Assembly: GCF_026213295.1 (NCBI RefSeq)
Contig: NC_079423.1
Location: 19,056,477-19,120,476 of the forward strand
Length of the DNA stretch: 64,000 nt
Direction: 5' to 3'
Origin: Gadus chalcogrammus
Taxonomy: Eukaryota; Chordata; Actinopteri; Gadiformes; Gadidae
Within the stretch, counting starts at the first letter, position 1, and every line of letters starts with the position of its first letter. Under the pieces are notes generated by a model. That model was not told the DNA's origin, ran no database searches, and was given only the letters and a program-made list of their open reading frames with translations. The translations under genes and the position numbers were made by a program. Positions 1 through 11,776 of the stretch are shown here, piece by piece.

Positions 1-2809
1 TGATGATGCGGGCGGCAGAGTTTTGGACCAGTTGTAGTTTGCGGAGGGACTTGTGGGGGAGGCCGAAGAGGAGAGAATTGCAGTAGTCCAGACGGGAGGT
101 GACGAGGCTGTGAACAAGGATGGCGGTGGTGTGGGGGGTGAGGGAGGGGCGGAGTCTGTTGATGTTGCGGAGATGGAAATATGCAGTGCGGGTAATGGTG
201 TTGATGTGAGAATGGAAGGAAAGTGTGCTATCGAGGATGACACCCAAGCTCTTAACCTGAGGAGAGGGGGAAACTGAGGAGCTGTCGATGGTGAGAGAGA
301 AGGTATTGACTTTCGCTAGTGTGGATTTAGTGCCGAGGAGGAGCATTTCAGTTTTATTGCAGTTTAGTTTAAGGAAGTTTGAGGTGAACCAGGTTTTTAT
401 TTCGGAGAGACAGTCGGTGAGGGAGGGGGGTGGGAGTGAGGAATTGGGTTTGCAGGAAAGGTAGAGCTGGGTGTCATCAGCGAAGCAGTGGAACTGGATA
501 TTGTATTTGCGGAGGATGTGGCCGAGGGGGAGGAGATAGATGATGAATAGAAGAGGCCCCAGGACAGATCCCTGGGGCACACCAGTAGTGACTGGGGAGG
601 GATTGGAGGTGAAGGATTTAAGCTGGATGAACTGGGTGCGGCCTGTGAGGTAGGAGTGGAACCAACTGAGGGGGGTGTGGGAGAGGCCAATCGAGGAGAG
701 TCTACTGAGAAGGATGGGGTGTGAGATGGTGTCGAACGCTGCACTCAGATCGAGGAGGATGAGGATGGAGAAGGAACCAGAGTCAGCTGCAATGAGGAGA
801 TCATTAGTGATTTTGATGAGGGCGGTCTCTGTGCTGTGACGGGGGCGAAAACCGGACTGGAAAGGCTCGTAGAGTGAGTGAAGGGATAAGTGGGAGTGAA
901 GTTGGGAGGCGACAATCTTTTCTAGGATTTTGGAAATGAATGGTAGGTTAGAGATGGGGCGGAGGTTACTGAAGTTGTTGGGGTCTGAACCGGGTTTCTT
1001 TAATATGGGGGTGACAGCGGCAGTTTTGAAAAGTGAGGGGACTATTCCAGATGAGAGTGAGGAGTGAATGATGGCGGTGATGAGAGGGAGGAGGGAGGGG
1101 AGGCAGGATTTGACTAGGGTTGTGGGGAGGGGATCAAGCTGGCAGGTGGTGGGCTTAGATTTGAGAATGAGAACGGAGAGGTCGGAGGCAGTGGGGAGAA
1201 GAAAACTGGCGAAGAGATGGCAAGTAGGGGGAAGTGCAGGTGGGGAGAGAGGGGGGGAATTGGGATGTAGGTGCTGATGAATGGTGTGGATTTTCAGATT
1301 GAAATAGTCCAAGATGGAATTGCAGGATTCAGTGGAGTACAAGTGGGGGGGGAGAGAATTGGGTGGGTGGAGGATTTTTTTGAGAACCGAGAAGAGGGTT
1401 TTTGAGTTACCTTCATTGGTTAAAATGAGGCCGGAGTAGTAGGTGGATTTGGTCAGGGATATGAGGTCCTTATATTGTGCAATGTGGGAGGTGTACATGT
1501 CATTGTGGATGGTGAGACCGGTTCGTTTATAAAGTCGCTCAAGTTGACGGTTTTTAGCTTTCATGGACCTGAGCTCGGGGGTAAACCAGGGGGCAGATGT
1601 GGAAAAGGAAACAGACCGGGTTTTTAGGGGGGCGATAGAGGTGAGAGTGTTTGTGAGGCAGGTGTTGTAAAGAGTGACGAGTTCATCAGGGTTTGAGGTA
1701 GAGTCGGTGGTCGGAAAACTGTCAATGAGGGAGCAGAGGGTGGCAATGTTAATGTTCTTGATATCGCGAAATGAAATGAGGCGGGGCAACTTGATTGTGG
1801 AGAGGCGGAGTACAGCTTTGAAAGTGAGGAGGGAGTGATCTGTGGCGGGGAAAACATCAGCAGTGGGCTTGGAGGGGGTGAGACCGGAGCAGCAGACTAG
1901 GTCAAGAGAGTGGCCTTTGATATGGGTGGGGAAATCAATCAGATTATGTAGTCCAAAGCTGTCAAGACAGGATGCAAAGTCTCTGGTGAGAGGCAGGTTG
2001 ATATTGTCCATGTGAATATTGAAGTCCCCCAGCAGAATTACGTTGGGTGATAGAGTGGATATATGAGTGAGCAGAGTAGAGAATTCACTGATAAAATCAC
2101 TGTGTGGCTTGGGGGGGCGGTAAAATGTAGCAATGATGGTAGGTGAGGGGCCAGGAAGCTTAAAAACAAGGCATTCAAAAGAGCTGAATGCAGGCACAGA
2201 GACGGGCAGGACTTTCCACTTCTCACGGTGAATTACCGCGAGACCTCCCCCACGGCCGTTGCCACGGGGACGGCAGATGTAAACAAAACCGGGAGGAGTG
2301 GAGTCGTTGAGTGTGGAAAAGTCACTGGGCTGTTGCCAAGTTTCAGTTAAAAAGAAAAAGTCAAGCTTACGGTCAGTGAGGACGTCTTGGATGAGATGAC
2401 CTTTGCCGGTGAGAGAGCGGATGTTGAGGAGACCGAAGTTGACAGCGGAGGAGTCGAGTTTGACGGTAGCATTAGCCGACCTAGCTAGGCTGGCTAATGC
2501 ATGATGGTTGACGGTGCGGCCGGAGTTGATGGGAGAGCGACGAGAAGTGGACCAGGTGGAGTTGATTGTACTGGAATTGTCGCTGGGCTGGACATGTCTG
2601 CGGGACCCGCGGTGGATGTAGCGCCGACGAGGGGGGCGAGCGAGGTCCGGGTGATGGTGCAGCTCCGGAGGTGGTGGCTCCAATACATCCAAGCGGGTCG
2701 CGAGAGGGTCTGTGATGGAGTAGTGGAGTAGTCCTGCCACAGGATGATGGCAGAACAACAGGAATACCCAGACCAGTCCAAAGCAGGTGAGAGAGTTGTT
2801 GGGCCGCAT
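1..2809 (-). CDS. L2-type LINE ORF2: AP endonuclease plus reverse transcriptase (3' partial)
   Basis: The protein nicks target DNA and reverse-transcribes its own RNA at the nick. The ATG at 2809 opens a frame with no stop before the window edge, at least 936 codons. After a hydrophobic start comes a basic Pro-rich stretch with YIHRGSRR, then an APE-type endonuclease with LTETWQQ (E near residue 156), GDFN (D near 262) and a TDHSLL motif (D near 324). The RT follows with [10 protein letters not shown], the [10 protein letters not shown] block, [10 protein letters not shown] (about residue 744) and the catalytic FADDTQLY (about 776). The LINE at 59899 shares the KYIHRGSRR motif. An open frame this long suggests a recent, possibly still active copy, though the C-terminus and 3' tail cannot be seen. 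Confidence 0.88.
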   Translation of the reverse strand, partial: MRPNNSLTCFGLVWVFLLFCHHPVAGLLHYSITDPLATRLDVLEPPPPELHHHPDLARPPRRRYIHRGSRRHVQPSDNSSTINSTWSTSRRSPINSGRTVNHHALASLARSANATVKLDSSAVNFGLLNIRSLTGKGHLIQDVLTDRKLDFFFLTETWQQPSDFSTLNDSTPPGFVYICRPRGNGRGGGLAVIHREKWKVLPVSVPAFSSFECLVFKLPGPSPTIIATFYRPPKPHSDFISEFSTLLTHISTLSPNVILLGDFNIHMDNINLPLTRDFASCLDSFGLHNLIDFPTHIKGHSLDLVCCSGLTPSKPTADVFPATDHSLLTFKAVLRLSTIKLPRLISFRDIKNINIATLCSLIDSFPTTDSTSNPDELVTLYNTCLTNTLTSIAPLKTRSVSFSTSAPWFTPELRSMKAKNRQLERLYKRTGLTIHNDMYTSHIAQYKDLISLTKSTYYSGLILTNEGNSKTLFSVLKKILHPPNSLPPHLYSTESCNSILDYFNLKIHTIHQHLHPNSPPLSPPALPPTCHLFASFLLPTASDLSVLILKSKPTTCQLDPLPTTLVKSCLPSLLPLITAIIHSSLSSGIVPSLFKTAAVTPILKKPGSDPNNFSNLRPISNLPFISKILEKIVASQLHSHLSLHSLYEPFQSGFRPRHSTETALIKITNDLLIAADSGSFSILILLDLSAAFDTISHPILLSRLSSIGLSHTPLSWFHSYLTGRTQFIQLKSFTSNPSPVTTGVPQGSVLGPLLFIIYLLPLGHILRKYNIQFHCFADDTQLYLSCKPNSSLPPPSLTDCLSEIKTWFTSNFLKLNCNKTEMLLLGTKSTLAKVNTFSLTIDSSSVSPSPQVKSLGVILDSTLSFHSHINTITRTAYFHLRNINRLRPSLTPHTTAILVHSLVTSRLDYCNSLLFGLPHKSLRKLQLVQNSAARII

Positions 2810-2942
2810 GATGAGGCAGGAACCAGGTAAGCTTAGAAAGCCGGTGTCGCGACAGCCGGTTAGCAACTAGCTACCGGCGTTAGCCCGTAGTGGTGGATAG
2901 GGGTGCCGGAGCTAGCTGTGCGAGATAAAATGTTCACGCGAC

Positions 2943-3000
2943 ACTACTACTACTAGTCCTACTACTACTAATACTACTGCTACTAACGTTACTACTATTA
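2943..3000. repeat. Degenerate ACT/TAC trinucleotide repeat in the LINE 5' leader
   Basis: About 58 bp of ACTACTACT-type repeat, interrupted by a few substitutions, lies between the LINE ORF start and its 5' boundary. It may be part of the LINE 5' UTR. Confidence 0.7.
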
Positions 3001-3061
3001 CAACTTACTATTTCCAGCGAACAGCGGCAACAAACATGCCAGCGTACACTCGACCGGAAGT

Positions 3062-3088
3062 CACCTGTCACCTGACAGGTGACAGGTG
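3062..3088. repeat. Perfect 13-bp inverted repeat at the LINE/foldback junction
   Basis: CACCTGTCACCTG (3062-3074), one A, then its exact reverse complement CAGGTGACAGGTG (3076-3088). It ends exactly where foldback unit sequence begins. Confidence 0.9.
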
Positions 3089-3990
3089 CCATATCATTTG
3101 TAATTCATTATTCCCTTTTCCATGCAGTCAACACAAACTTGTACCATGTACGTTCTACGACGTTACCAAGTAAAACACGACAAATTACCCAGTAATTAAG
3201 CTGACACTGTACTGTAAAAGGAAGCCTCGTTTGTTTCCATGGTATTACCAGGTTCTTACCATATAATTTGTAATACATTATTCCCTTTTCCATGCAGTCA
3301 ACACAAACTTGTACCATGTACGTTCTGCGACGTTACCAAGTAAAACACGACAATTTACCCAGTAATTAAGCTGAAACTGTACTGTAAAAGGAAGCCTCGT
3401 TTGTTTCCATGGTATTACCAGGTTCTTACCATATAATTTGTAATACATAATTCCCTTTTCCATGCAGTCAACACAAACTTGTTCCATGTATGTTCTTTAA
3501 CGTTACCAAGTAAAACACGACAATTTACCCAGTAATTAAGCTGAAACTGTACTGTAAAAGAAAGCCTCGTTTGTTTCCATGGTATTACCAGGTTCTTACC
3601 ATATAATTTGCAATGCATTATTCCCTTTTCCATGCAGTCAACACAAACTTGTACCATGTACGTTCTGCAACGTTACCAAGTAAAACACGACAATTTACCC
3701 AGTAATTAAGCTGAAACTGTACCGTAAAAGGAAGCCTCGTTTGTTTCCATGGTATTACCAGGTACTTACCATATCATTTGTAATTCATTATTCCCTTTTC
3801 CATGCAGTCAACAAAAACTTGTACCATGTACGTTCTACGACGTTACCAAGTAAAACACGACAATTTACCCAGTAATTAAGCTGACACTGTACTGTAAAAG
3901 GAAGCCTTGTTTGTTTCCATGGTATATTCCAGGCTCTTACCATATAAGTTGTAACTATTCCCTTTTCCATGCAATCAACACAAACCATAT
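3089..3990 (-). repeat. Left tandem array of ~170-bp units
   Basis: Successive units start about 170 bp apart and differ by a few substitutions. Each contains CATGGTATTACCAGG, TTACCATAT, a TTCCCTTTTCCATGCAG block, GTACCATGTACGTTCTGC, CGTTACCAAGTAAAACACG and TTTACCCAGTAATTAAGC. Each unit carries an apparent ~69-codon ORF that overruns into the next unit. I regard these ORFs as products of repeat conservation and not as genes. Confidence 0.9.
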
Positions 3991-5175
3991 ATGTTCTGCA
4001 ACACCGTTCACCAGTAGTTAAGCACTTTAATTGTTGTTATAAAACCCCAAACCACTGTTGATGAAAGGCATATTAAAATTCAATAAAATCAAAGGCTTAT
4101 CTTTCAAACAATGCATATCTCACAAACAGGCACTGAACACTGAAAAAATCGTACAAAAAAAAGAGCCGTCCACATCAACTCAATTTAAATGTTACTGATG
4201 GTGTTTTGATAAAACACATGACAGTGTTATGGCAAGTGACCACAAGGAAGACTGCTTCAACCTCTACAATTTGAATAAGTGGTGAATGCCATGCAGCAAT
4301 CTGCCTATGGGAGCATCTTTGTGGTCATTCGCAAACCAATGAGTCCACTCGATGAATGAGAGATGACTCTTTAGTGTCTTCTCTGTGAGGTATCCCTGCA
4401 GTCTCCACATCTGGGATTTATAGGCTGACCAAGACCTGACCAGGTACCTCCAAATCTCCCCTTCCCTACTGTAACAAATAATCAGAAGACAAGAAAATAA
4501 ACATTAGGACTGTCAATTAATGAACATTTCTAGAACATGTAGAACTCAAAGATTATTTTGTTTATCAGTTAAGAAAGGATGCTGGTACTCTGGCCATTGT
4601 GTTTGGTCGTATTGAAAAGAGAAAAAGGCAAAGCCATAAATACAGTTAATAGGACGGGAGGGGACAGTCTGTAAGCTCCGGTTAGCACTTTAACATCGAG
4701 CTAGCGGAGCTTCTGTCATTCAAATAACTCAGACATGTTGTTTAAAACCTATAACACCCAATTTATTAAAATATCCGGATTTAATCGGGCTCTCTCCCAT
4801 AAGTACAGTTAATAGGACGGGAAGAGACAGGCTCCGTTAGCCCCGGTTAGCGCGATGCTAAAGAGCAGCTCTACCGGAGAATGCCCCCTTCAACAGGTTC
4901 AAGTTAGCCTCCGGTTTGATATTCGCCGGATATTCGGTTTACCACCCAATCGGATTCATCAACATAAGTGCAATACATTACGGGCTTAGTATGTTGAGGA
5001 CGGTTTAGGACACCGTATCGCGGAAAATCACAAACACATCGCCATCGATGTCTGTGCAACAACGTCATTTACGTTCTGGCTGCCTGCTACCTGTTTTAGG
5101 GACCGTCAACAAGTTACACTCACCGACTGGTGGCAGAGACGTTACCATGGAATTGTTTCAGGAAATGAATCACAC

Positions 5176-5395
5176 AAATATATTGCATTATAGTTAATCA
5201 TAATGCAGTTAATATTTTAATATTAGACAAAAATCGACTAAAATATATTTGAAATTATTAATTGCATCCTGTTTAACAATAATGCAATATATTAGCAAAG
5301 TTACCTGTAGTAAGTAGCAGCCCACCATTGGCAACTACTACTACAATGTACAAAATGTATTTTTTTTTGTGATTTTTATGTTATTATATATGATT
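5176..5395. other. AT-rich loop of foldback copy 1
   Basis: This non-palindromic segment lies between inner arms that match as inverted repeats (for example 5145-5170 against 5400-5425). It includes ATATATTGCATTATAG and its near-inverse TAATGCAATATATT. No coding capacity is seen. Confidence 0.75.
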
Positions 5396-6569
5396 TATTT
5401 CCAGAAACAATTCCATGGTAACGTCTCTGCCACCAGTCGGTGAGTGTAACTTGTTGACGGTCCCTAAAACAGGTAGCAGGCAGCCAGAACGTAAATGACG
5501 TTGTTGCACAGACATCGATGGCGATGTGTTTGTGATTTTTCGCGATATCCGGTGTCCTAAACCGTCCTCAACATACTAAGCCTGTAATGTATTGCACTTA
5601 TGTTGATGAATCCGATTGGGTGGTAAACCGAATATCCGGCGAATATCAAACCGGAGGCTAACTTGAACCTGTTGAAGGGGGCATTCTCCGGTAGAGCTGC
5701 TCTTTAGCATCGCGCTAACCGGGGCTAACAGAGCCAGTCTCTTCCCGTCCTATTAACTGTACTTATGGGAGAGAGCCCGATTAAATCCAGATATTTTAAT
5801 AAATTGGGTGTTATAGGTTTTAAACAACATGTCCGAGTTATTTGAATGACAGAAGCTCCGCTAGCTCGATGTTAAAGTGCTAACCGGAGCTTACAGACTG
5901 TTCCCTCCCGTCCTATTAACTGTATTTATGGCTTTGCCTTTTTCTCTTTTCAATACGACCAAACACAATGGCCAGAGTACCAGCATCCTTTCTTAACTGA
6001 TAAACAAAATAATCTTTGAGTTCTACATGTTCTAGAAATGTTCATTAATTGACAGTCCTAATGTTTATTTTCTTGTCTTCTGATTATTTGTTACAGTAGG
6101 GAAGGGGAGATTTGGAGGTACCTGGTCAGGTCTTGGTCAGCCTATAAATCCCAGATGTGGAGACTGCAGGGATACCTCACAGAGAAGACACTAAAGGGTC
6201 ATCTCTCATTCATCGAGTGGACTCATTGATTTGCGAATGACCACAAAGATGCTCCCATAGGCAGATTGCTGCATGGCATTCACCACTTATTCAAATTGTA
6301 GAGGTTGAAGCAGTCTTCCTTGTGGTCACTTGCCATAACACTGTCATGTGTTTTATCAAAACACCATCAGTAACATTTAAATTGAGTTGAGTTCTTTTTT
6401 TTGTACGATTTTTTCAGTGTTCAGTGCCTGTTTGTGAGATATGCATTGTTTGAAAGATAAGCCTTTGATTTTATTGAATTTTAATATGCCTTTCATCAAC
6501 AGTGGTTTGGGGTTTTATAACAACAATTAAAGTGCTTAACTACTGGTGAACGATGTTGCAGAACATATA

Positions 6570-7800
6570 TGGTTTGTGTTGATTGCATGGAAAAGGGAAT
6601 AGTTACAACTTATATGGTAAGAGCCTGGAATATACCATGGAAACAAACAAGGCTTCCTTTTACAGTACAGTTTCAGCTTAATTACTGGGTAAATTGTCGT
6701 GTTTTACTTGGTAACGTTGCAGAACGTACATGGTACAAGTTTGTGTTGACTGCATGGAAAAGGGAATAATGCATTACAAATTATATGGTAAGAACCTGGT
6801 AATACCATGGAAACAAACGAGGCTTTCTTTTACAGTACAGTTTCAGCTTACTTACGGGGTAAATTGTTGTGTTTTACTTGGTAACATTGCAGAACATACA
6901 TGGAACAAGTTTGTGTTGACTGCATGGAAAAGGGAATACTGATTACAAATTATATGGTAAGAACCTGGTAATACCATGGAAACAAACGAGGCTTCCTTTT
7001 ACAGTACAGTTTCAGCTTAATTACTGGGTAAATTGTCGTGTTTTACTTGGTAACGTCGCAGAACGTACATGGTACAAGTTTGTGTTGACTGCATGGAAAA
7101 GGGAATAATGTATTACAAATGATATGGTAAGAACCTGGTAATACCATGGAAACAAACGAGGCTTCCTTTTACAGTACAGTGTCAGCTTAATTACTGGGTA
7201 ATTTGTTGTGTTTTACTTGGTAACGTCGTAGAACGTACATGGTACAAGTTTGTGTTGACTGCATGGAAAAGGGAATAATATATTACAAATTATATGGTAA
7301 GTACCTGGTAATACCATGGAAACAAACAAGGCTTCCTTTTACAGTACAGTTTCAGCTTAATTAATGGGTAAATTGTCGTGTTTTACTTGGTAACGTCGCA
7401 GAACGTACATGGTACAAGTTTGTGTTGACTGCATGGAAAAGGGAATAATGTATTACAAATTATATGGTAAGAACCTGGTAATACCATGGAAACAAACGAG
7501 GCTTCCTTTTACAGTACAGTTTCAGCTTAATTACTGGGTAAATTGTCGTGTTTTACTTGGTAACGTCGCAGAACGTACATGGTACAAGTTTTTGTTGACT
7601 GCATGGAAAAGGGAATAATGTATTACAAATTATATGGTAAGAACCTGGTAATACCAAGGAAACAAACAAGGCTTCCTTTTACAGTACAGCTTCAGCTTAA
7701 TTACTGGGTAAATTGTTGTGTTTTACTTGGTAACGTCGCAGAACGTACATGGTACAAGTTTGTGTTGACTGCATGGATAATGGAATGTATCTATTATAAA
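6570..7800 (+). repeat. Right tandem array of ~170-bp units (inverted relative to the left array)
   Basis: About seven units match the left array in reverse complement. Minor variants are spread between units, for example GTCGCAGAACG against GTTGCAGAACG. The array is longer than the surviving left one. Confidence 0.9.
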
Positions 7801-8176
7801 TTATATGGTAAGAACCTGGTAATACCATCGAAACAAACGGCTTTGTACCCAGTATTTAAGAAGATGTACCATAACACTAGAGGAAAACTGTTCCTGCAGA
7901 GGTTGTTACCAGGTAAGTAATTCCATAGTGGTAAATCGAATAAACCCTTTCTAAATGGGCGTAGCTATGAGTACTATGCTAATTTATAGATGGTACATCA
8001 TTAAATTTGGGCTGTTACCAACATAAACCTTGGATAATGGGTGTTTCTACGAATTGGTTGCCTAATTTCCTAGGACGTACACAATGGAGTTATTACCAAC
8101 CTAAAACAACAACTACATGCTACTTAGTTGAGTTGATGGGTAATAGTGGAGGTTTTACTTAGTACATCAGCTGTAA

Positions 8177-8480
8177 TTCCTCTGAATTTACCTTCTTATT
8201 ACCAGTGGTAATTAAACAGTAATACACTATAATTTACCGGATAATTCCTCTGTATTTACCTTCTTATTACCAGTGGTAATTACCCAGTAATACACTATGA
8301 TTTACCATGTATTTACCGGGTATCTACCTCTGTATTTACCTTCTTATTACCAGTGGTAATTACCCAGTAATACACTATGATTTACCATGTATTTACCGGG
8401 TATCTACCTCTGTATTTACCTTCTTATTACCAGTGGTAATTACCCAGTAATACACTATGATTTACCATGTATGTACAGGG
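8177..8480. repeat. Outer-arm ~80-bp subterminal repeats rich in TTACC/GGTAA
   Basis: The block CCTCTGTATTTACCTTCTTA recurs at about 8246, 8327 and 8408, with a variant at about 8179. Each ~80-bp unit has five or more TTACC or GGTAA motifs in both orientations. Such an array could be binding sites for a transposase supplied in trans; that is inference. Confidence 0.85.
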
Positions 8481-8519
8481 TAAATACCTAGTAATTAGGG
8501 GACTGTAAAAGGAAGGGTT

Positions 8520-9488
8520 ACCGGCAATTCTAGTTATACTTCTTATATGTTGGTCAAAGCATAGTTGAGGGTCAAACAGGACGCCAAGATTTTTGACGGA
8601 CGCATTCTGTGGGATGGCGAGGCGCTCCAACCACAGAGAGACATCCTCAAACTCTTCTTGGTCCCGCTTCGAACCGATAGTTATCAGCTCCGTCTTCCCA
8701 GTGTTAAGCTGTAGGAAGTTTTGTGACATCCAGCCCTTCACAGCAGCCAGACAGGACTCAACCCTTTGAATCTGGGCCGAGTCCCCGGAATCTAGAGGAA
8801 TGTAGAGCTGGGTGTCATCCGCGTAGCAATGGAAACTAATTCCGAAGCTGCGGATAAAGTCGCCCAGGGGCAGCATGTAGATTGCAAAAAGTATTGGACC
8901 AAGGACCGACCCTTGTGGTACGCCAAAGCGTAATTTACAGTGCTTTGATTCTGAACCCTCATGAAGCACAAATTGGGTTCTATCTGTGAGGTACGATTCA
9001 AGCCAACCAAGAGCCGTACCCCCGAAACCAACATAGTGCTCAAGACGGTGAAGAAGAGTACTGTGGTCGATCGTATCGAACGCAGCGCTCAGGTCCAGCA
9101 GCACAAGCATTGAGTATGTATTTTTATCCAAAGCAAGAAGGATGTCATTTACAACTCTTGTAATAGCAGTTTCAGTTGAGTGGAAATTCCTGAACCCCGA
9201 CTGGAAAGGTTCGAAGAGATTGTTCATCGTCAGATAATCAACGATTTGCTTTGCTCCAATCCTTTCCTGTACCTTGGACAGGAAGGGCAGATTCGATATA
9301 GGCCGATAGTTCTTGACTAATTCAGGATCTAGGCCAGGCTTTTTGAGTAGCGGTTTTATCACAGCAGCCTTGAAATTGGAAGGAACAATTCCTGTTGAAA
9401 ACGAGAGATTCATAAGCGAGAGGATTGCAGGCCCCACCGTGGGAAGAAGTTCCTTAAGAACCCTGGAAGGGAGAGGATCCAACATACA
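8520..9488 (-). pseudogene. L2-clade LINE reverse transcriptase fragment, cut by foldback copy 1
   Basis: The RT fragment runs leftward from MLDPLPSRVLKELLP (near 9480) through [48 protein letters not shown] and the catalytic YADDTQLY to SITRIA near 8535. There the frame runs into foldback outer-arm sequence, so the last ~35 residues of the apparent 376-codon ORF (8427-9557) are not LINE protein. The first ~20 residues of that ORF derive from antisense Gypsy gag. The fragment lacks the endonuclease and is a typical 5'-truncated LINE insert. It differs clearly from the LINE at 1-2809. Confidence 0.85.
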
Positions 9489-9600
9489 GAGGCATATAGG
9501 CAGACATTTCGTGGTCTCAGAAAGGCTGATAACCAGACATATGTTGAATTTGCTCATAATAAAGAGGTGAGAAACCAGGTCATGTTTTGTCTGAGTGCCT
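9486..9600 (+). pseudogene. Gmr1-like gag remnant, SCAN-like segment
   Basis: The + strand encodes EAYRQTFRGLRK then QTYVEFAHNKE, typical of the capsid segment of Gmr1-type elements from which vertebrate SCAN domains are thought to derive. It is followed by stops and a deletion before the protease frame. Confidence 0.65.
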
Positions 9601-9644
9601 AACTCTTAGAAGAAAGCGGGAAAAAAAGGGCCTCGCCTAACGCT

Positions 9645-11018
9645 TTGACAGAAATGCCTATTGAGTGTGGTTCAATGGAATCATTTTGTCCTGACAATGC
9701 TAAAAGAACTGAGTCGTCTGATCTTCTGAGGGAAGAGTTCCTTCGTTTCGTGTCTGAGGGATTTGTTTCTCCAAGTGAAGATTCTGCTCCTCAACCCATT
9801 CGAATTCTCCGCGATACTGGGGCTTCCCAGTCGCTTTTGTTAAGAGACGCATTGCCCTCCTGTGGAAATGAAGACACTGAAATGGGTGACTTCATTCTTG
9901 TTCAGGGTATTGAGGGGAGGATTGTGACTGTACCTCTGCACTCTGTGTTTCTGAAGTCAGTCTTAGTAACAGGACAAGTTAAAGTGGGACTTATGTCCAG
10001 CCTCCCTATCAAAGGTATTTCTCTTTTACTCGGCAACGACCTAGCTGGTGGGAAAGTCGTCCCCTCGGTTCAGTTAACCTCTAAGCTGAGCACTGAAGAT
10101 GAGTCTAATTTAGACATTGAGATTTTCCCTTCATGTGCAGTGACTCGAGCTATGGCCAAAAAGGCAAAAGAAGAGGAGGACTCTGTGCAATCTAGCACTT
10201 TGTTAAATCAAGACCATGATCATTCAGAGCAGTGGTCAGATAGTGGCTCTAGTAAGTGTTCAGGTTTTGATGAGTTGTCAGATACTTTTCTTAGTACAGT
10301 CTTTGAGAAGTACAGTAGTAAGTCACCACAAGACGCTGGGAACGATTTACAAGTGTCTGATGATTTATCTTTGTCAAGAAAGCAGTTGATCACTGAGCAA
10401 AGCAGTGATCCCGAGATTGCTGAATTGAGAGAAAAAGCTCTCCCAGATGACGAAATTGTCAAAGTACCAGTTGGTTATTACCTTAAAGATGGGGTTTTGA
10501 TGCGGAAATGGCGTCTGCCTGATATTCCTGCCAGTGAAGATTGGGCAGTCGTCAATCAGGTTGTCGTACCTAAAGTTTACAGGAAGGACATACATCTTGG
10601 TGTTAACAAGACTGTTAACAAGATAATGAAGCAATTCTTTTGGCCAGGTTTGCGCAAAGATGTTGCAACCTTCTGTCGCACATGCCACACTTGTCAAGTG
10701 GTGGGTAAACACCAGTTAGACCCTCCTGTAGCACCATTGAAACCTATCCCAGCCTTTGGTGAACCTTTCTCCAGGGTTATTGTGGATTGTGTAGGACCTT
10801 TACCCAGGACGAGAACTGGAAATGATAACATGCTGACTATCATGTGTGCCTCAACGAGGTGCCCTGAAGCAATTCCACTTAGAAATATCAAAGCAGTTAC
10901 TATTTCTAGGGCCTTGATTAAGATTTTCACTTCGTTTTTGATCTGCCTAAGGAGATCCAATCTGATCAGGGTAGTAATTTTACCTCCGGAATGTTTCAGC
11001 AGGTTATTTATCAGCTAG
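9645..11018 (+). pseudogene. Gmr1-like pol: protease and N-terminal integrase
   Basis: The frame has 457 codons. The aspartic protease signature RDTGASQSLL is at residues 56-65, with a later LLGNDLAGG near residue 128. After an acidic linker, the integrase zinc-binding region has HLGVNK, FFWPGLRKDV and CRTCHTCQ. The stretch that should carry the first histidine of the HHCC finger looks deleted, because VYRKDI joins HLGVNK directly. The core begins with VDCVGPLPRT, the first catalytic Asp. The frame is lost near 10940 by a one-base indel and continues in the next frame at 10991. Confidence 0.85.
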
Positions 11019-11764
11019 GAATTAGACAGATCACTTCAAGTGCCTATCATCCTGAGAGTCAAGGGTCGTTGGAAAAATTCCGGGCCACTCTCAAAACCAT
11101 GATTAGGACGTACTGCTATGAGAATAAGAAGGACTGGGATGAAGGAGTTCATTTGTTGTTGTTTGCGGCTAGGGAGTCAATTCAAGAGTCTCTTGGCTAC
11201 AGCCCTTTTGAGCTGTTTTTTGGACACCAGGTAAAAGGAGCGTTGGCCCTGCTGAGTGAGCAGTGGACTAACAAAGATACTCATGTCAATCTGTTGGATT
11301 ACGTCCTGAATTTCAAAGAGAGACTTCATAGAGCCTGTGCGCTAGCCAAGGATAATCTTGTGGCAACTCAAGAGAAAATTAAAACTTGGTATGACCGCAA
11401 GGCTAGGACCAGGACATTTAAGCCCGGAGAAAGAGTACTTGTTTTGTTCCCCCTGCAGTCCAATCCTCTGCAGGCAAGATTTTATGGTCCCTATGAAATC
11501 TATTCTAAGGTTAGCGACCTCAATTACATTGTGACAACTCCAGATAGGAGAAAGCCAAGGCAGTTGTGCCACATCAACATGTTCAAACGCTACCATGACA
11601 GAGCTATACAGGCTGTCTCAGTTGTTAGCCAGGATGAGAGTTCTGTAGATTACCATTGTCAGGAGGAGGAACCCTCCATCAAACCTGAAGTCATTCCTTG
11701 TAAATTGACCAATTCTGAGATTTTGCAGAACCTTGATGTGAAAATGGCACATTTAGACCCTTAG
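10991..11764 (+). pseudogene. Gmr1-like pol: integrase core and C-terminal module
   Basis: This continues the integrase after the frameshift. The DQGSNF block lies just upstream in this frame, then ITSSAYHPESQGSLEKF carries the catalytic Glu. The C-terminal part has PGERVLVLFP, FYGPYEI and LCHINMFKRYH, which fits the GPY/F module. It ends at TAG 11762-11764 and RT sequence resumes immediately, consistent with one ancestral polyprotein. Confidence 0.85.
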
Positions 11765-11776
11765 AAACAAGCTCAA

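Larger units (their letters stand above)
1..3088 (-). mobile_element. L2-clade LINE, 5' end present, 3' end off the window
   Basis: A non-LTR retrotransposon reads leftward. From right to left it has a short 5' leader (about 2810-3061), an uninterrupted ORF with endonuclease then reverse transcriptase, and it leaves the window before its 3' UTR. Protein motifs and layout match vertebrate L2 (Maui-like) elements. Its 5' end abuts the foldback element at 3089 next to a perfect hairpin, so this LINE probably inserted into the left arm of that element. It would then be the youngest layer of the stack. Subfamily is not resolved. Confidence 0.88.
3089..8519. mobile_element. Foldback-type element, copy 1 (giant inverted arms of tandem units)
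   Basis: About 5.4 kb is organised as a palindrome around roughly 5283. Left arm: five or so ~170-bp tandem units (3089-3990), then a unique inner arm (3990-5175). A ~220-bp AT-rich loop (5176-5395) follows, then the inverted inner arm (5396-6569), inverted tandem units (6570-7800) and an outer arm (7800-8519) of TTACC-rich ~80-bp repeats. The right end reads outward as a TTTTACAGTC-containing terminus ending GGTAACCC. The left arm lacks its outer part and stops at the LINE, consistent with the LINE having split it. No transposase ORF is present. The structure resembles Drosophila FB or Galileo foldback elements, but I recognise no named family. Confidence 0.85.

Noticed and set aside
397..744. 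Ser/Pro-rich ORF on the minus strand
   Set aside because: It is an out-of-frame shadow of the LINE RT, which reads through here in another frame.
3108..3988. Series of ~69-codon ORFs with MVQVCVDCMEKGIMYYKLYG-like products (also 6569-7920, 40891-41789 and 42975-43879)
   Set aside because: Each ORF is longer than the 170-bp unit, overlaps the next one in another frame, and exists only because the DNA repeat is conserved. No signal of coding selection or family similarity.
3089..3990. CRISPR array
   Set aside because: Regular repeats are present but units are contiguous with no unique spacers, and the genome is eukaryotic.
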